Assembly (NCBI GenBank): GCA_020402945.1
Contig: JADBYQ010000013.1
Coordinates: forward strand, 62,001-126,000
DNA length: 64,000 nt
Direction of reading: 5' to 3'
Source: Cytophagales bacterium
GTDB taxonomy: Bacteria; Bacteroidota; Bacteroidia; Cytophagales; Cyclobacteriaceae
Below are positions 8,823 through 16,474 of the stretch, piece after piece. The notes beneath the pieces were generated by a model. It worked only from the letters and a program-made list of their open reading frames with translations, was not told the origin of the DNA and ran no database searches. The translations under genes and the position numbers were made by a program. The first letter of the stretch is position 1. Every line of letters starts with the position of its first letter.

Positions 8823-8857
8823 CTCAAATAACAGGTACTTTCGTTAATTTTGTATTG

Positions 8858-9469
8858 ATGAAACAAGAGACTATAATCTCGAAAGCACATACCGAGTTTT
8901 TGACCATCACTTGTTTGGAGTGGAAGACCGTTTTGTAAGATGACAGATTTAAGGAAATCTTCACAGAAAGCCTCACCAATCTTGCCGAATCAAACCGTGT
9001 TTATGTTTACGCGTTCGTCATTATGAGCAACCATTTCCATTTGATTTGGCAAATGATGGGCGAACACAAAAAGGCAAATGTGCAGCGAGACTTTTTGAAA
9101 TACACAAGCCAGCAGATTTTGAAAGCAATGAAAACCGAAAAATCGAAACTGCTTGACGAGCTATTGGTCAACGCAAAAGACAGGAGGTACCAAGTGTGGG
9201 AACGGAACTCGTTGGGTGTGCCGTTGTGGAAGCCTGAAGTATTTGATCAGAAACTCGATTACATACACAACAACCCAGTGAAGGCAGGCTTCTGCCAGTA
9301 CCCTGCGGATTACAAATATTCGAGCGCAAGGTTTTTTGAGAAGTACGAAAAAGATTGGGTATTTTTGACTCAACACGAAGGGAGAGAACATCACGCTTGT
9401 TGTTGCGGCCGCTCGCTTTGCCTGCGCGCAACACCAACAAGGGCGGGAGGAATATGCAGTATAAATTGA
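8858..9469 (+). pseudogene. REP-associated tyrosine transposase (IS200-like, RAYT), interrupted by an in-frame stop
   Basis: The frame from the ATG at 8858 reads through FLTITCLEWKTVL, meets TAA at 8936-8938, and continues in the same frame with DDRFKEIFTESL and YAFVIMSNHFHLIWQ. The HFH pair is the metal-binding HUH motif of Y1 transposases; KYTSQQIL holds the likely catalytic tyrosine, and YIHNNPVKAGF is typical of the RAYT family. Because homology spans the stop without a frame change, this is one gene with a nonsense mutation, or a read-through case. The intact 3' frame (from ATG 9023, 148 residues) runs out into the right-hand hairpin repeat. RAYTs mobilise or maintain REP hairpins. Confidence 0.75.
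9386..9450 (-). repeat. right hairpin repeat, inverted copy of 8758-8822
   Basis: Read on the minus strand it begins CCCGCCCTTGTTGGTGTTGC and ends ACAAGCGTGATG, matching the left repeat with scattered substitutions. CTTGTTG pairs with CAACAAG inside the element. It overlaps the 3' end of the transposase frame and abuts the truncated kinase remnant, so it may mark an insertion junction. Confidence 0.6.
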
Positions 9470-9701
9470 TTACCAAAATCAAAAAGTGGAAATTGCTGCT
9501 CATGCCCGTGAAATCGCAGATGTTTCTGGTGCAGGTGATACAGTAGTGAGTATTGCAGCGCTCTGTTTGGCGTTGAATTTATCTCCTCCATTGATTGCTT
9601 CGCATTCTAATTTAGGTGGAGGCTTGGTGTGCCAACATGTGGGGGTTGTTCCGATTGATCGGGAAGAACTCTTGTTCGAAGCAAAAAAAGAGCTAGGTTA
9701 A
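9465..9701 (+). pseudogene. 3' stump of a PfkB/RfaE1-type heptose-7-phosphate kinase
   Basis: The frame from 9465 to the TAA at 9699-9701 encodes EIAAHAREIADVSGAGDT, GGGLVCQHVGVVPID and EELLFEAKKELG. SGAGDT holds the catalytic aspartate and anion hole of PfkB-family kinases; the surrounding sequence resembles the C-terminal part of D-glycero-beta-D-manno-heptose-7-phosphate kinase (RfaE1), an LPS inner-core enzyme. The N-terminal three quarters are absent: in-frame stops and the hairpin repeat lie directly upstream. A GTG at 9486 could start a 71-residue peptide, but it would lack the substrate-binding region. Read as a gene truncated by the insertion at about 9450. Confidence 0.7.
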
Positions 9702-9705
9702 TCCA

Positions 9706-9737
9706 AAATAAAAAGGCTTTTCATTTCTGAAAAGCTT
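9706..9737 (-). terminator. intrinsic terminator downstream of the GIY-YIG gene
   Basis: On the minus strand AAAGCTTTTC pairs with GAAAAGCCTTT around an AGAAAT loop, followed by TTTTTATTTT. It can also end the plus-strand kinase remnant, though the U-run is weaker that way. Confidence 0.5.
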
Positions 9738-9742
9738 TGAAG

Positions 9743-9757
9743 GGGTGAATGACGGGG
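9743..9757 (-). repeat. copy of the tRNA-His 3' end (att-like direct repeat)
   Basis: GGGTGAATGACGGGG is identical to 10126-10140, which is the acceptor stem and part of the T arm at the 3' end of tRNA-His. The match extends upstream as GAAG with one extra G. The two copies are in the same orientation and 383 bases apart with the GIY-YIG gene between them, as expected for integration into a tRNA 3' end. Confidence 0.5.
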
Positions 9758-9804
9758 TGCCGTCCCGAAGCGGGACGAGCATGCTTGTGGCTTTGCCACG
9801 GCAC
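9757..9804. repeat. palindrome cluster able to form a three-way junction
   Basis: Outer stem GTGCCG (9757-9762) with CGGCAC (9799-9804) encloses two perfect hairpins: GTCCCG-AAG-CGGGAC (9762-9776) and GTGGC-TTT-GCCAC (9787-9799). Resembles the intergenic repeats common in Bacteroidota genomes. Not a terminator (no U-run). Confidence 0.5.
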
Positions 9805-9819
9805 TCGAATGGTGCATAG

Positions 9820-10086
9820 CTATGAAAGCGGATTCTCTCGATAGTTGTCACTAAACTCCATCATCCTTTTAGTAGACTTCAAGTTCTTGAGCTTTTTTTC
9901 CAACTTCATTGCCTCAGCACGCGAACTTACTTTGGTGTGCCAAAATAATTTCCATGGAGTTTTCTTACTGGTATATTTTTCGAAACCAGCATTGTGTCTT
10001 GTTAGTCGGTTCTCTAGATTATTAGTTTGACCGAAATAGAAAGAACCGTCTTTTTCAGTTTGAACGATGTATACGTAAAATTCCAT
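9820..10086 (-). CDS. small GIY-YIG domain protein (UPF0213/URI type)
   Basis: 88 residues from the ATG at 10086. YVYIV is the GIY-equivalent strand, FYFGQTNNLENRLTRHN carries the YIG-equivalent strand and the conserved Arg, and KLEKKLKNLKS closes the domain. This is a single-domain member of the GIY-YIG nuclease superfamily; such proteins are abundant in Bacteroidota and their role is not established. The open frame extends upstream through the tRNA-His gene, but those codons are tRNA sequence, and the tRNA terminator lies just before the chosen start. It lies between tRNA-His and a copy of the tRNA 3' end, so it may be cargo of a small integrated element. Confidence 0.75.
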   Translation of the reverse strand: MEFYVYIVQTEKDGSFYFGQTNNLENRLTRHNAGFEKYTSKKTPWKLFWHTKVSSRAEAMKLEKKLKNLKSTKRMMEFSDNYRENPLS

Positions 10087-10094
10087 TTGAATGA

Positions 10095-10120
10095 AAAAAC
10101 CCCGAGTTTCTCGGGGCTTA
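10095..10120 (-). terminator. intrinsic terminator of tRNA-His
   Basis: Minus strand CCCCGAG-AAA-CTCGGGG followed by TTTTTTC, immediately downstream of tRNA-His and just before the GIY-YIG start. Confidence 0.8.
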
Positions 10121-10126
10121 TTGAAG

Positions 10127-10201
10127 GGTGAATGACGGGGCTCGAACCCGCGACCTCCAGAATCACAATCTAGCATTCTAACCAACTGAACTACATCCAC
10201 C
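10127..10201 (-). tRNA. tRNA-His (anticodon GTG)
   Basis: On the minus strand the 75-base gene starts with the extra G(-1) of tRNA-His, then acceptor stem GTGGATG pairing with CATTCAC, discriminator C opposite G(-1), a D arm with AGTTGGTTAGAA, anticodon loop TTGTGAT (GTG) and T arm GGGTTCGAGCCC. CCA is not encoded. Confidence 0.95.
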
Positions 10202-10207
10202 GTCTTG

Positions 10208-10231
10208 CCTCCGGAGCTTTAGCGAAGGAGG
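10208..10231. repeat. short dispersed hairpin (CCTCC ... GGAGG)
   Basis: CCTCCGGAGCTTTAGCGAAG followed by GAGG folds on CCTCC/GGAGG. This type of GCTTTAGCGAAGG hairpin is a familiar repeated element of Bacteroidota genomes. Here it lies between the tRNA-His promoter and the tRNA, so it would be in the 5' leader of the transcript. Confidence 0.5.
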
Positions 10232-10262
10232 ATTGATCACCCGCGTAACTCGAAAAGGACTG

Positions 10263-10293
10263 CAAATGTAGGTAGCCAATTTCAAATCGCAAA
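10263..10293 (-). promoter_or_regulatory. predicted Bacteroidota promoter for tRNA-His
   Basis: Minus strand -33 TTTG (10290-10293), 18 bases, then -7 box TACATTTG (10263-10270), matching the TTTG/TAnnTTTG consensus. The start site would be near 10256, about 55 bases before the tRNA. Confidence 0.6.
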
Positions 10294-10474
10294 GCTAGCC
10301 TCGAAGGAAAAGCAGCCTTTCGCCCGTCCTGCCTATTTTTGAGTTCGTTATGAGTGTAATATTCATTACCTTGTAAAGATAAATGGCTTTGAGCTTTAAG
10401 CTCCGAGTTGAGAGCCGCTCAAAGCTCGAAATTCGGGGCTTGTGACTTGGGCTCTCACTTCCAACGCCTACTCT

Positions 10475-11719
10475 ATGAATTGGCTCGATTTTAAACTGAA
10501 TAAACAACTACTAGATGCGGTAGTAGATGCGGGCTTTGCGAATCCCACAGAAGTTCAGGAAAAGTGTATTCCACTTATTTTAGGCGGACAGCAGGTAATT
10601 GGCATTGCGCAGACCGGTACCGGTAAAACAGCCGCATACCTACTGCCTGTTTTAATGAAAGCTAAATTTGCACAGGGAACTGATCCCCGGGTATTAATCC
10701 TTGTGCCAACGAAAGAGCTGGTCGTTCAAGTTGCCGCCCAGGTTGCTGCACTTTCGAAGTACACCGACTTGAGGACAGTACATCTTTATGGAGGAGTTGG
10801 ACCTAAAACACAAATTGACAATATCAAAGCCGGAGTTGACATTGTTGTTGCCACGCCCGGAAGATTTTTGGAATTATATCAACGTAATGAACTTACGTCC
10901 AAGCAAATTAAAACGTTGGTCTTAGATGAGGCTGATCGGATGCTCGACATGGGTTTCATGCCGCAACTTCGCAGAATTTTTGAAGTGATTCCATCAAAAA
11001 GACAAAACCTATTGTTCTCCGCGACCTTTCCTCAGCGAGTTGAGCGCCTGTCACAGGAATTTTTAGAATTCCCAGTACGTGTTGAGATTACACCACCGGC
11101 AACTGTGCCTTCAAAAGTAGAGCAAGAACTGTATTGGGTGCCGAACTCTCGCACGAAGATTAATTTTTTGGAATTTGTGCTTCAGGACAAAGAAGTTTTC
11201 AATCGGGTAATGGTATTTGCTCGCACCAAAGATGCGGCCAACGATATTTTTAAATTCATAGAACGTAAAGGATATGGTCCTGCCAAGGTGGTTCATTCCA
11301 ACAAAGGTCAAAATAGTCGGATCAACGCAGTGACTGAATTTAAGGATGGCAAGCTACGAGTACTGGTTTCTACCGATGTTGCCTCACGTGGAATAGATGT
11401 TACCAATGTGTCGCATGTAATTAATTTTGATGTGCCTATTGTTTATGAGGACTATGTGCATCGTATCGGCCGCACGGGCCGTGCTTTTCAAAGTGGCAAA
11501 GCGATTACACTCGTTACTGATTCAGAGAAATACCATATCGATAAAATCGAAAAAATAATTCGAGAGAAAATTCCAATAAAAAAACTTCCTGATCAGGTTT
11601 TAATTGCTGAAACGCCTCGAGAGGAGTTGCAAGATATGGCGAGAGAAATTGATCGTCAAAAACGCTATGAAGATCCTGAATTCAAGGGTGCGTTCCACGA
11701 GAAAAAAAGAAACCTATAG
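10475..11719 (+). CDS. DEAD-box ATP-dependent RNA helicase, RhlE-like
   Basis: 414 residues from the ATG at 10475 (MNWLDFKLNKQLL); the frame opens at 10442, but that part lacks family similarity. The helicase motifs are in order: Q motif (GFANPTEVQEKCIP), I AQTGTGKT, Ia PTKELV, Ib TPGRFLE, II LDEADRMLDMGF, III SAT, IV VMVFART, V TDVASRGID and VI HRIGRTGR. Short basic C-terminal tail. DEAD-box proteins of this kind remodel rRNA or mRNA structure in the cytoplasm. The gap before it (10294-10474) holds only loose GAGCTTTAAGCTC-type palindromic sequence. Confidence 0.92.
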   Translation: MNWLDFKLNKQLLDAVVDAGFANPTEVQEKCIPLILGGQQVIGIAQTGTGKTAAYLLPVLMKAKFAQGTDPRVLILVPTKELVVQVAAQVAALSKYTDLRTVHLYGGVGPKTQIDNIKAGVDIVVATPGRFLELYQRNELTSKQIKTLVLDEADRMLDMGFMPQLRRIFEVIPSKRQNLLFSATFPQRVERLSQEFLEFPVRVEITPPATVPSKVEQELYWVPNSRTKINFLEFVLQDKEVFNRVMVFARTKDAANDIFKFIERKGYGPAKVVHSNKGQNSRINAVTEFKDGKLRVLVSTDVASRGIDVTNVSHVINFDVPIVYEDYVHRIGRTGRAFQSGKAITLVTDSEKYHIDKIEKIIREKIPIKKLPDQVLIAETPREELQDMAREIDRQKRYEDPEFKGAFHEKKRNL

Positions 11720-11812
11720 TAAACTGCAATCAGTTCGATTGGGATGCTCAACCTCATTTCAGTTTTATTTGTAAACAACTTAGCGTAGTTTGCCATACTT
11801 AATGCTTAGTGT

Positions 11813-13282
11813 ATGTCGCCAGTTTTAGTCGCCTCTATTTTAGTTGTCTATTTTTTAGCACTAATTATCATCTCCTATTTCACCTCAAAAGGTGCGGATA
11901 GTAATACCTTCTTTACCGGCAATCGTCAGTCACCTTGGTACCTTGTCGCGTTCGGTATGATCGGCTCTTCTTTGTCAGGAGTAACATTTGTCTCTGTACC
12001 GGGAAATGTGGGCAAAATTGGGTTTGGTTATTTTCAAATTGTGCTTGGATACTTAGTGGGCTACTGGGTGATTATTGGAGTGTTGATGCCTCTGTATTAT
12101 CGACTCAACGTTATCTCGATTTATACATACCTAGAGCAGCGTTTTGACAACTGGTCCTATAAAACCGGGGCGTTCTTTTTTCTGGTATCCAGAACCATTG
12201 GTTCTTCCCTTCGACTATTTTTGGCAGCTACGGTTTTACAACTCTTTTTATTTGATGCGTGGGGCGTGCCCTTCATCGTGACTGTTGCCACAACGATCGG
12301 ACTAATTTGGATTTATACTTTTAAAGGGGGCGTAAAAACAATTGTTTGGACCGACTCTTTTCAGACTCTTTTCTTGGTGACCGCAGTGGCTGTTACAGTT
12401 TGGCAAATTGCAGATAAGCTAGATTTTTCTTTTTCAAGCATGGTTGATTCCATTCAAGCCGCAGGTCTTTCCAGAATTTTTTATTTTGATGATGTTAACT
12501 CAACGTTATTTTTTCCCAAACAATTTTTGGGAGGTGCATTCATTGCTATTACAATGACCGGGATGGATCAAGAGATCATGCAAAAAAATCTAACCTGCAA
12601 AACATTAAAAGATGCTCAAAAGAATATGTTTTGGTTCAGCCTTACATTAGTTGTCGTCAATCTTTTGTTTCTAACCTTGGGGGCCTTGCTTTACTTATAT
12701 AGCAACCAAAAAGGACTATCGATACCTGCACTATCGGATGAGCTTTATCCACGACTTGCTTTTAACGAATTGGGTGGCCTAGTTGGCATTTTGTTTCTGT
12801 TGGGAATAACGGCTTCCTCTTATGCGAGCGCAGATTCTGCTTTAGCGGGATTGACTACCTCGTTTTGTATTGATTTCCTTCATTTCAAAGCGAAGCCAGA
12901 GAAAGTGAAACAGCGGCAGAAATTTATGGTTCACTTGGGCTTTTCTGTGTTGTTTCTTTTGATCATCATTATTTTCAAGGAGGTGAATGAAAAGTCAGTT
13001 ATTGATGCGGTGCTCAGCGTGGCCGCGTATACCTATGGCCCATTGTTGGGGCTTTTCTCTTTTGGGTTATTAACAAAATGGAAGATCAAAGGAGTGCTTG
13101 TTCCTTTCGTTTGTGTATTGGCGCCAGCGCTCTCCTATACATTAAGTGCCAATTCACAGAATTGGTTCGGAGGCTATAAGATTGGTATTGAGGTATTGAT
13201 TATCAATGGCATTATTACCTTTTTTGGTTTGCTTTTGATTTCCGACTTTCGAAAAAAAGCAGATTTATTACCAAGCAAGTAA
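11813..13282 (+). CDS. sodium:solute symporter (SSS family)
   Basis: 489 residues with about 13 hydrophobic segments and no signal peptide. The start region MSPVLVASILVVYFLALIIISYFTSKG, NTFFTGNRQSPWYLVAFGMIGSSLSG (transmembrane segments 1-2, with the sodium-site serines) and ITASSYASADSALAGLTTSF in the core are typical of the SSS family. Couples inward sodium flow to uptake of a small organic solute through the inner membrane. Close Bacteroidota relatives are often annotated as sialic acid, proline or myo-inositol transporters; the substrate cannot be read here, and no catabolic gene is adjacent. Confidence 0.9.
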   Translation: MSPVLVASILVVYFLALIIISYFTSKGADSNTFFTGNRQSPWYLVAFGMIGSSLSGVTFVSVPGNVGKIGFGYFQIVLGYLVGYWVIIGVLMPLYYRLNVISIYTYLEQRFDNWSYKTGAFFFLVSRTIGSSLRLFLAATVLQLFLFDAWGVPFIVTVATTIGLIWIYTFKGGVKTIVWTDSFQTLFLVTAVAVTVWQIADKLDFSFSSMVDSIQAAGLSRIFYFDDVNSTLFFPKQFLGGAFIAITMTGMDQEIMQKNLTCKTLKDAQKNMFWFSLTLVVVNLLFLTLGALLYLYSNQKGLSIPALSDELYPRLAFNELGGLVGILFLLGITASSYASADSALAGLTTSFCIDFLHFKAKPEKVKQRQKFMVHLGFSVLFLLIIIIFKEVNEKSVIDAVLSVAAYTYGPLLGLFSFGLLTKWKIKGVLVPFVCVLAPALSYTLSANSQNWFGGYKIGIEVLIINGIITFFGLLLISDFRKKADLLPSK

Positions 13283-13343
13283 AATCAAATAAACCAATAG
13301 GTTCAGCGAAGACTTGATTGCTTTCATTTTTAACAGATCTCTT

Positions 13344-13652
13344 TTATTGTTTTGTAAAACTAAATTCCTCTTGCGTGTTGCCCTTTTTTACTCGAATCAG
13401 GTAGGAGCCGCTTCTTACATTTTTGAAGTCGATAATCATCTTTCTCTTGTTTAATTTTCCAGATGTAACCAAATAGCCGGAGGATGAAAACACTTCAATT
13501 TCGGCACCTTTGAACTTTCGGGTCGCTCTCAACACCAGCAAATCCTTAGTTGTTAATGTTGTGATTTCTGGGCTGATGTGCTTTGTGGTAGCGATTGACA
13601 AGGGCCCTGTTAAAATAAGAATGGAGGTACAAATAATGATGAAAATTTTCAC
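13344..13652 (-). CDS. small secreted protein resembling a stand-alone T9SS C-terminal domain
   Basis: 102 residues: signal peptide (MKIFIIICTSILILTGPLSIA), a short linker and one beta-sandwich-like domain. AEIEVFSSSGYLVTSGKL, IIDFKNVRSGSYLIRV and the final KKGNTQEEFSFTKQ follow the pattern of T9SS type A sorting domains (strand, G-x-V, L-x-x-G-x-Y-x-[IV]-x-[VI], terminal K-rich strand). Normally this domain sits at the end of a large secreted protein; here it is almost the whole protein. Alternatively it could be a small periplasmic Ig-like protein. Opposite strand to the symporter. Confidence 0.6.
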   Translation of the reverse strand: MKIFIIICTSILILTGPLSIATTKHISPEITTLTTKDLLVLRATRKFKGAEIEVFSSSGYLVTSGKLNKRKMIIDFKNVRSGSYLIRVKKGNTQEEFSFTKQ

Positions 13653-13886
13653 GGCTGAAGGTTTCGTTGATGTTATCCAAGTTATCCAATCGCTATGCCA
13701 GTCGAAACGACCGTTTACAATGGTGCGCTTGTTGGGGATGAATGATCAACATTACTCAGAAATTCAAGGGATTAGCCACTTTTTTGAAGATATGAATTGG
13801 GTTGTCTTTCCTACAACTCAGGAGTCGGTAAATCCATTTTTGGGAAGACACCTCTCTCCTTGAGAAGCTTTCCTTTTGGTGTGTGC
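13653..13886. other. intergenic region without a supported gene
   Basis: Between the small secreted gene and the tRNA-fMet promoter. A plus-strand frame crosses it (to 13863) but overlaps the minus-strand gene, has no family resemblance and no clear start signal. I see no repeat or RNA gene. Confidence 0.4.
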
Positions 13887-13917
13887 TTGTTTATTAATCC
13901 CTTTGGTTCTACTTTTG
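13887..13917 (+). promoter_or_regulatory. predicted promoter for tRNA-fMet
   Basis: TTG at 13887-13889, 20 bases, then TACTTTTG at 13910-13917: the Bacteroidota -33/-7 pattern, 10 bases before the tRNA. Confidence 0.65.
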
Positions 13918-13927
13918 CAATCCAAAT

Positions 13928-14000
<73 letters not shown>

Positions 14001-14002
14001 CT

Positions 14003-14037
14003 AAAACCCCAGACTCTGTTTGAGTCAGGGGTTTTTT
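14003..14037 (+). terminator. intrinsic terminator of tRNA-fMet
   Basis: AAAACCCC-A-GACTC-TGTTT-GAGTC-A-GGGGTTTTTT. It ends 14 bases before the era start, so era must use another promoter or read-through. Confidence 0.85.
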
Positions 14038-14050
14038 ATTCTTAAACCGC

Positions 14051-14932
14051 ATGTCAACCCCCCATAAATCTGGTTTTGTAAGTATTGTAGGCAAGCCCAA
14101 CGTGGGTAAGTCGAGCCTAATGAACAAATTGGTTGGGGAAAACCTGTCGATCATTACCCCCAAAGCCCAAACTACCCGGCATCGAATCATGGGTATTTTA
14201 AACGGTGACGATTTTCAAATTGTCTATTCTGATACCCCGGGAATCTTAGAGCCTAAGTACGAATTGCACGAAGCAATGATGGGGTATGTAAAAGTTTCAT
14301 TGGAAGATGCTGATCTGATTTTGTTGATCGTTGAGTTGGGTGAAAAGTATGATGAGCTGCTCTTTGCCCCATTTAAAAATATTACCACGCCCATTTTACT
14401 AATTATCAATAAAGCGGATCTAGCGGTGGGCTCTCAGGTAAAAGACAAAATTGATTACTGGAGGGAATATATAAAAGCCGAAGAAATAATAGCCGTTTCA
14501 GCACTAAAAGAAATCAACCTGGAGCAACTCTTACCTACTATTAAAAAGTATTTGCCTGAACATCCAGCCTATTATCCTAAAGACGATCTCACTGATAGGA
14601 GTCAACGTTTCTTCTCAGCCGAGATGATTCGGGAAAAAATATTTATGAACTACAGCCAGGAGATTCCCTATAGTTCGGCAGTAAGTATTGAAGAATTCAA
14701 AGAAGATGAGAAAATTATTAAGATACGCGCTACTATCTACGTAGAACGGGATTCGCAAAAGGGAATTCTGATTGGAAAAGCAGGAAGTTCTTTAAAAAAA
14801 GTAGGAACCGAGGCGAGAGCTAGCATGGAAGCATTCTTTGGTAAGAAGGTGTTTTTAGAGACCCATGTAAAAGTGGCTGACAATTGGCGCAAAGAAAAGT
14901 TGAAGTTGAAACATTTTGGATACATAGAATGA
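14051..14932 (+). CDS. era: GTPase Era
   Basis: 293 residues. G1 GKPNVGKSS, G2 region TTRHRIMGI, G3 DTPG, G4 NKAD and G5 SAL(KE) give the GTPase domain (residues about 8-170). The C-terminal KH domain has GILIGKAGSSLKKVGTEAR and ends in WRKEKLKLKHFGY. Era binds 16S rRNA near its 3' end and helps 30S maturation. It is followed 87 bases later by der on the same strand, another ribosome-assembly GTPase. Length is normal. Confidence 0.97.
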   Translation: MSTPHKSGFVSIVGKPNVGKSSLMNKLVGENLSIITPKAQTTRHRIMGILNGDDFQIVYSDTPGILEPKYELHEAMMGYVKVSLEDADLILLIVELGEKYDELLFAPFKNITTPILLIINKADLAVGSQVKDKIDYWREYIKAEEIIAVSALKEINLEQLLPTIKKYLPEHPAYYPKDDLTDRSQRFFSAEMIREKIFMNYSQEIPYSSAVSIEEFKEDEKIIKIRATIYVERDSQKGILIGKAGSSLKKVGTEARASMEAFFGKKVFLETHVKVADNWRKEKLKLKHFGYIE

Positions 14933-15019
14933 TCGGGCAATGAATCGATTAGCCAATTCGTCAATGACAATTTGGATTCTAATCGGCACATTTGCCCATC
15001 GAAAATTGAGCATTAACGA

Positions 15020-16327
15020 ATGGCAAACATTGTAGCAATAGTAGGTAGACCCAATGTGGGTAAATCAACTTTTTTTAACCGCTTGGTAGAACAAAGGCAG
15101 GCTATCATGGACGACATGCCGGGTGTTACGCGCGACCGACATTATGGGTATGCACAATGGACCAACAAGTTTTTTACAGTTATCGATACAGGTGGTTACG
15201 TTACTGGCTCAGATGATAAATTTGAGTCTGCCATTCGCAGACAGGTGGAGCTAGCGCTGGAAGAATGCTCAGCCGTTATTTTCATGGTGGATTGTAAAGA
15301 TGGGTTGACAGGTTACGATAAAGAGTTTGCCAAGGTGATTCGTAAATCAAAGAAACCGGTATTTGTTGCCGCCAACAAAGTGGACACGCCTGCAAAGGCT
15401 ATCGAAGCAAACGAGTTTTACGAACTGAATTTGGGCGAGGTTTATCCCATATCTGCAGAGAATGGATCTGGCTCTGGAGAGCTATTAGATGAGCTAGTCA
15501 AAATTTTTCCTGAGGAGGGCGTGGAAGACCCTGATGCTGGTATCCCCAAAATTGCAATTGTTGGAAGACCTAATTCTGGGAAATCATCCTTGCTCAATGT
15601 GCTTTTAGGAAACGAGAGAAGTATTGTCACTGAGGAAGCGGGCACTACCCGAGATGCCATTCATTCGCGTTATAAAATGTTTGGGAATGACTTCATTCTC
15701 ATTGATACGGCTGGTATCAGAAAGAAAAGTAAAGTAACGGAAGACATTGAGTTTTATTCTGTACTTCGTTCTTTGCGTGCACTCGAAGAAAGCGATGTTT
15801 GTATAGTGGTGATTGATGCGGAACGCGGACTGGAGTCGCAGGATGTGAACATTATTGTCCTTGCCCAAAAGCAGACAAAAGGAATTGTTGTGATGATTAA
15901 CAAATGGGATCTGATCGAAAAAGATACCAAGACAGCCGATAAGTTTAAGAAAGATATTCAAGAGAAGCTGGCACCCATCGATTATCTGCCGATACTTTTT
16001 GCGTCTGCACTTACCAAACAGCGAATCTTTCAGGTAATGGAAAAAGCTGTAGAAGTTTACAGGAATAAAACCAAGCGGATTCCTACCTCAGAGCTGAATG
16101 ACGCTATGCTGCCCGAAATTGTTCATTACCCGCCTCCGGCCATAAAAGGCAAACATATTCAGATAAAATACATAACGCAGGTTACGGCTCGATCGCCATC
16201 CTTTGCTTTTTTCTGTAATCTGCCTCAATACATTCAGGAGTCTTATCAACGCTTTCTGGAAAACAGGCTACGCGAAAAATTTGGCTTTGAGGGCGTACCC
16301 ATCCGATTGTTTTTCCGAAAGAAGTAA
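15020..16327 (+). CDS. der: ribosome biogenesis GTPase Der (EngA)
   Basis: 435 residues with two tandem G domains: GRPNVGKST (residues about 8-16), DTGG and NKVD, then GRPNSGKSS, DTAGIRKKS and NKWD. The C-terminal KH-like domain ends IRLFFRKK, as usual for the family. Double-GTPase Der is needed for 50S assembly. Adjacent to era, same strand. Confidence 0.97.
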   Translation: MANIVAIVGRPNVGKSTFFNRLVEQRQAIMDDMPGVTRDRHYGYAQWTNKFFTVIDTGGYVTGSDDKFESAIRRQVELALEECSAVIFMVDCKDGLTGYDKEFAKVIRKSKKPVFVAANKVDTPAKAIEANEFYELNLGEVYPISAENGSGSGELLDELVKIFPEEGVEDPDAGIPKIAIVGRPNSGKSSLLNVLLGNERSIVTEEAGTTRDAIHSRYKMFGNDFILIDTAGIRKKSKVTEDIEFYSVLRSLRALEESDVCIVVIDAERGLESQDVNIIVLAQKQTKGIVVMINKWDLIEKDTKTADKFKKDIQEKLAPIDYLPILFASALTKQRIFQVMEKAVEVYRNKTKRIPTSELNDAMLPEIVHYPPPAIKGKHIQIKYITQVTARSPSFAFFCNLPQYIQESYQRFLENRLREKFGFEGVPIRLFFRKK

Positions 16328-16441
16328 TTCAGCAAACGATTGATTCATCCTAATGCTTGGTAGGTTGGGCATTTTTAGAGGCCATTTTTCATCAAATTGT
16401 AATATTTTCTTACTCGAAGCTTCTAATATGACGCAATTTGC

Positions 16442-16449
16442 TACCTTTG
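16442..16449 (+). promoter_or_regulatory. predicted -7 box upstream of the small lipoprotein
   Basis: TACCTTTG matches TAnnTTTG and lies 26 bases before the ATG at 16475. No clear -33 TTG at the usual distance. Confidence 0.45.
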
Positions 16450-16474
16450 CGCAAATTTTAATAACCAGTAAACT

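Noticed and set aside
9820-10200. Longer GIY-YIG reading frame starting inside tRNA-His
   Set aside because: The first 38 codons are tRNA and terminator sequence; the protein family starts at 10086.
13510-13863. Plus-strand frame of 117 codons next to tRNA-fMet
   Set aside because: Half of it is antisense to the small secreted gene, and the rest shows no family resemblance, signal peptide or start signal.
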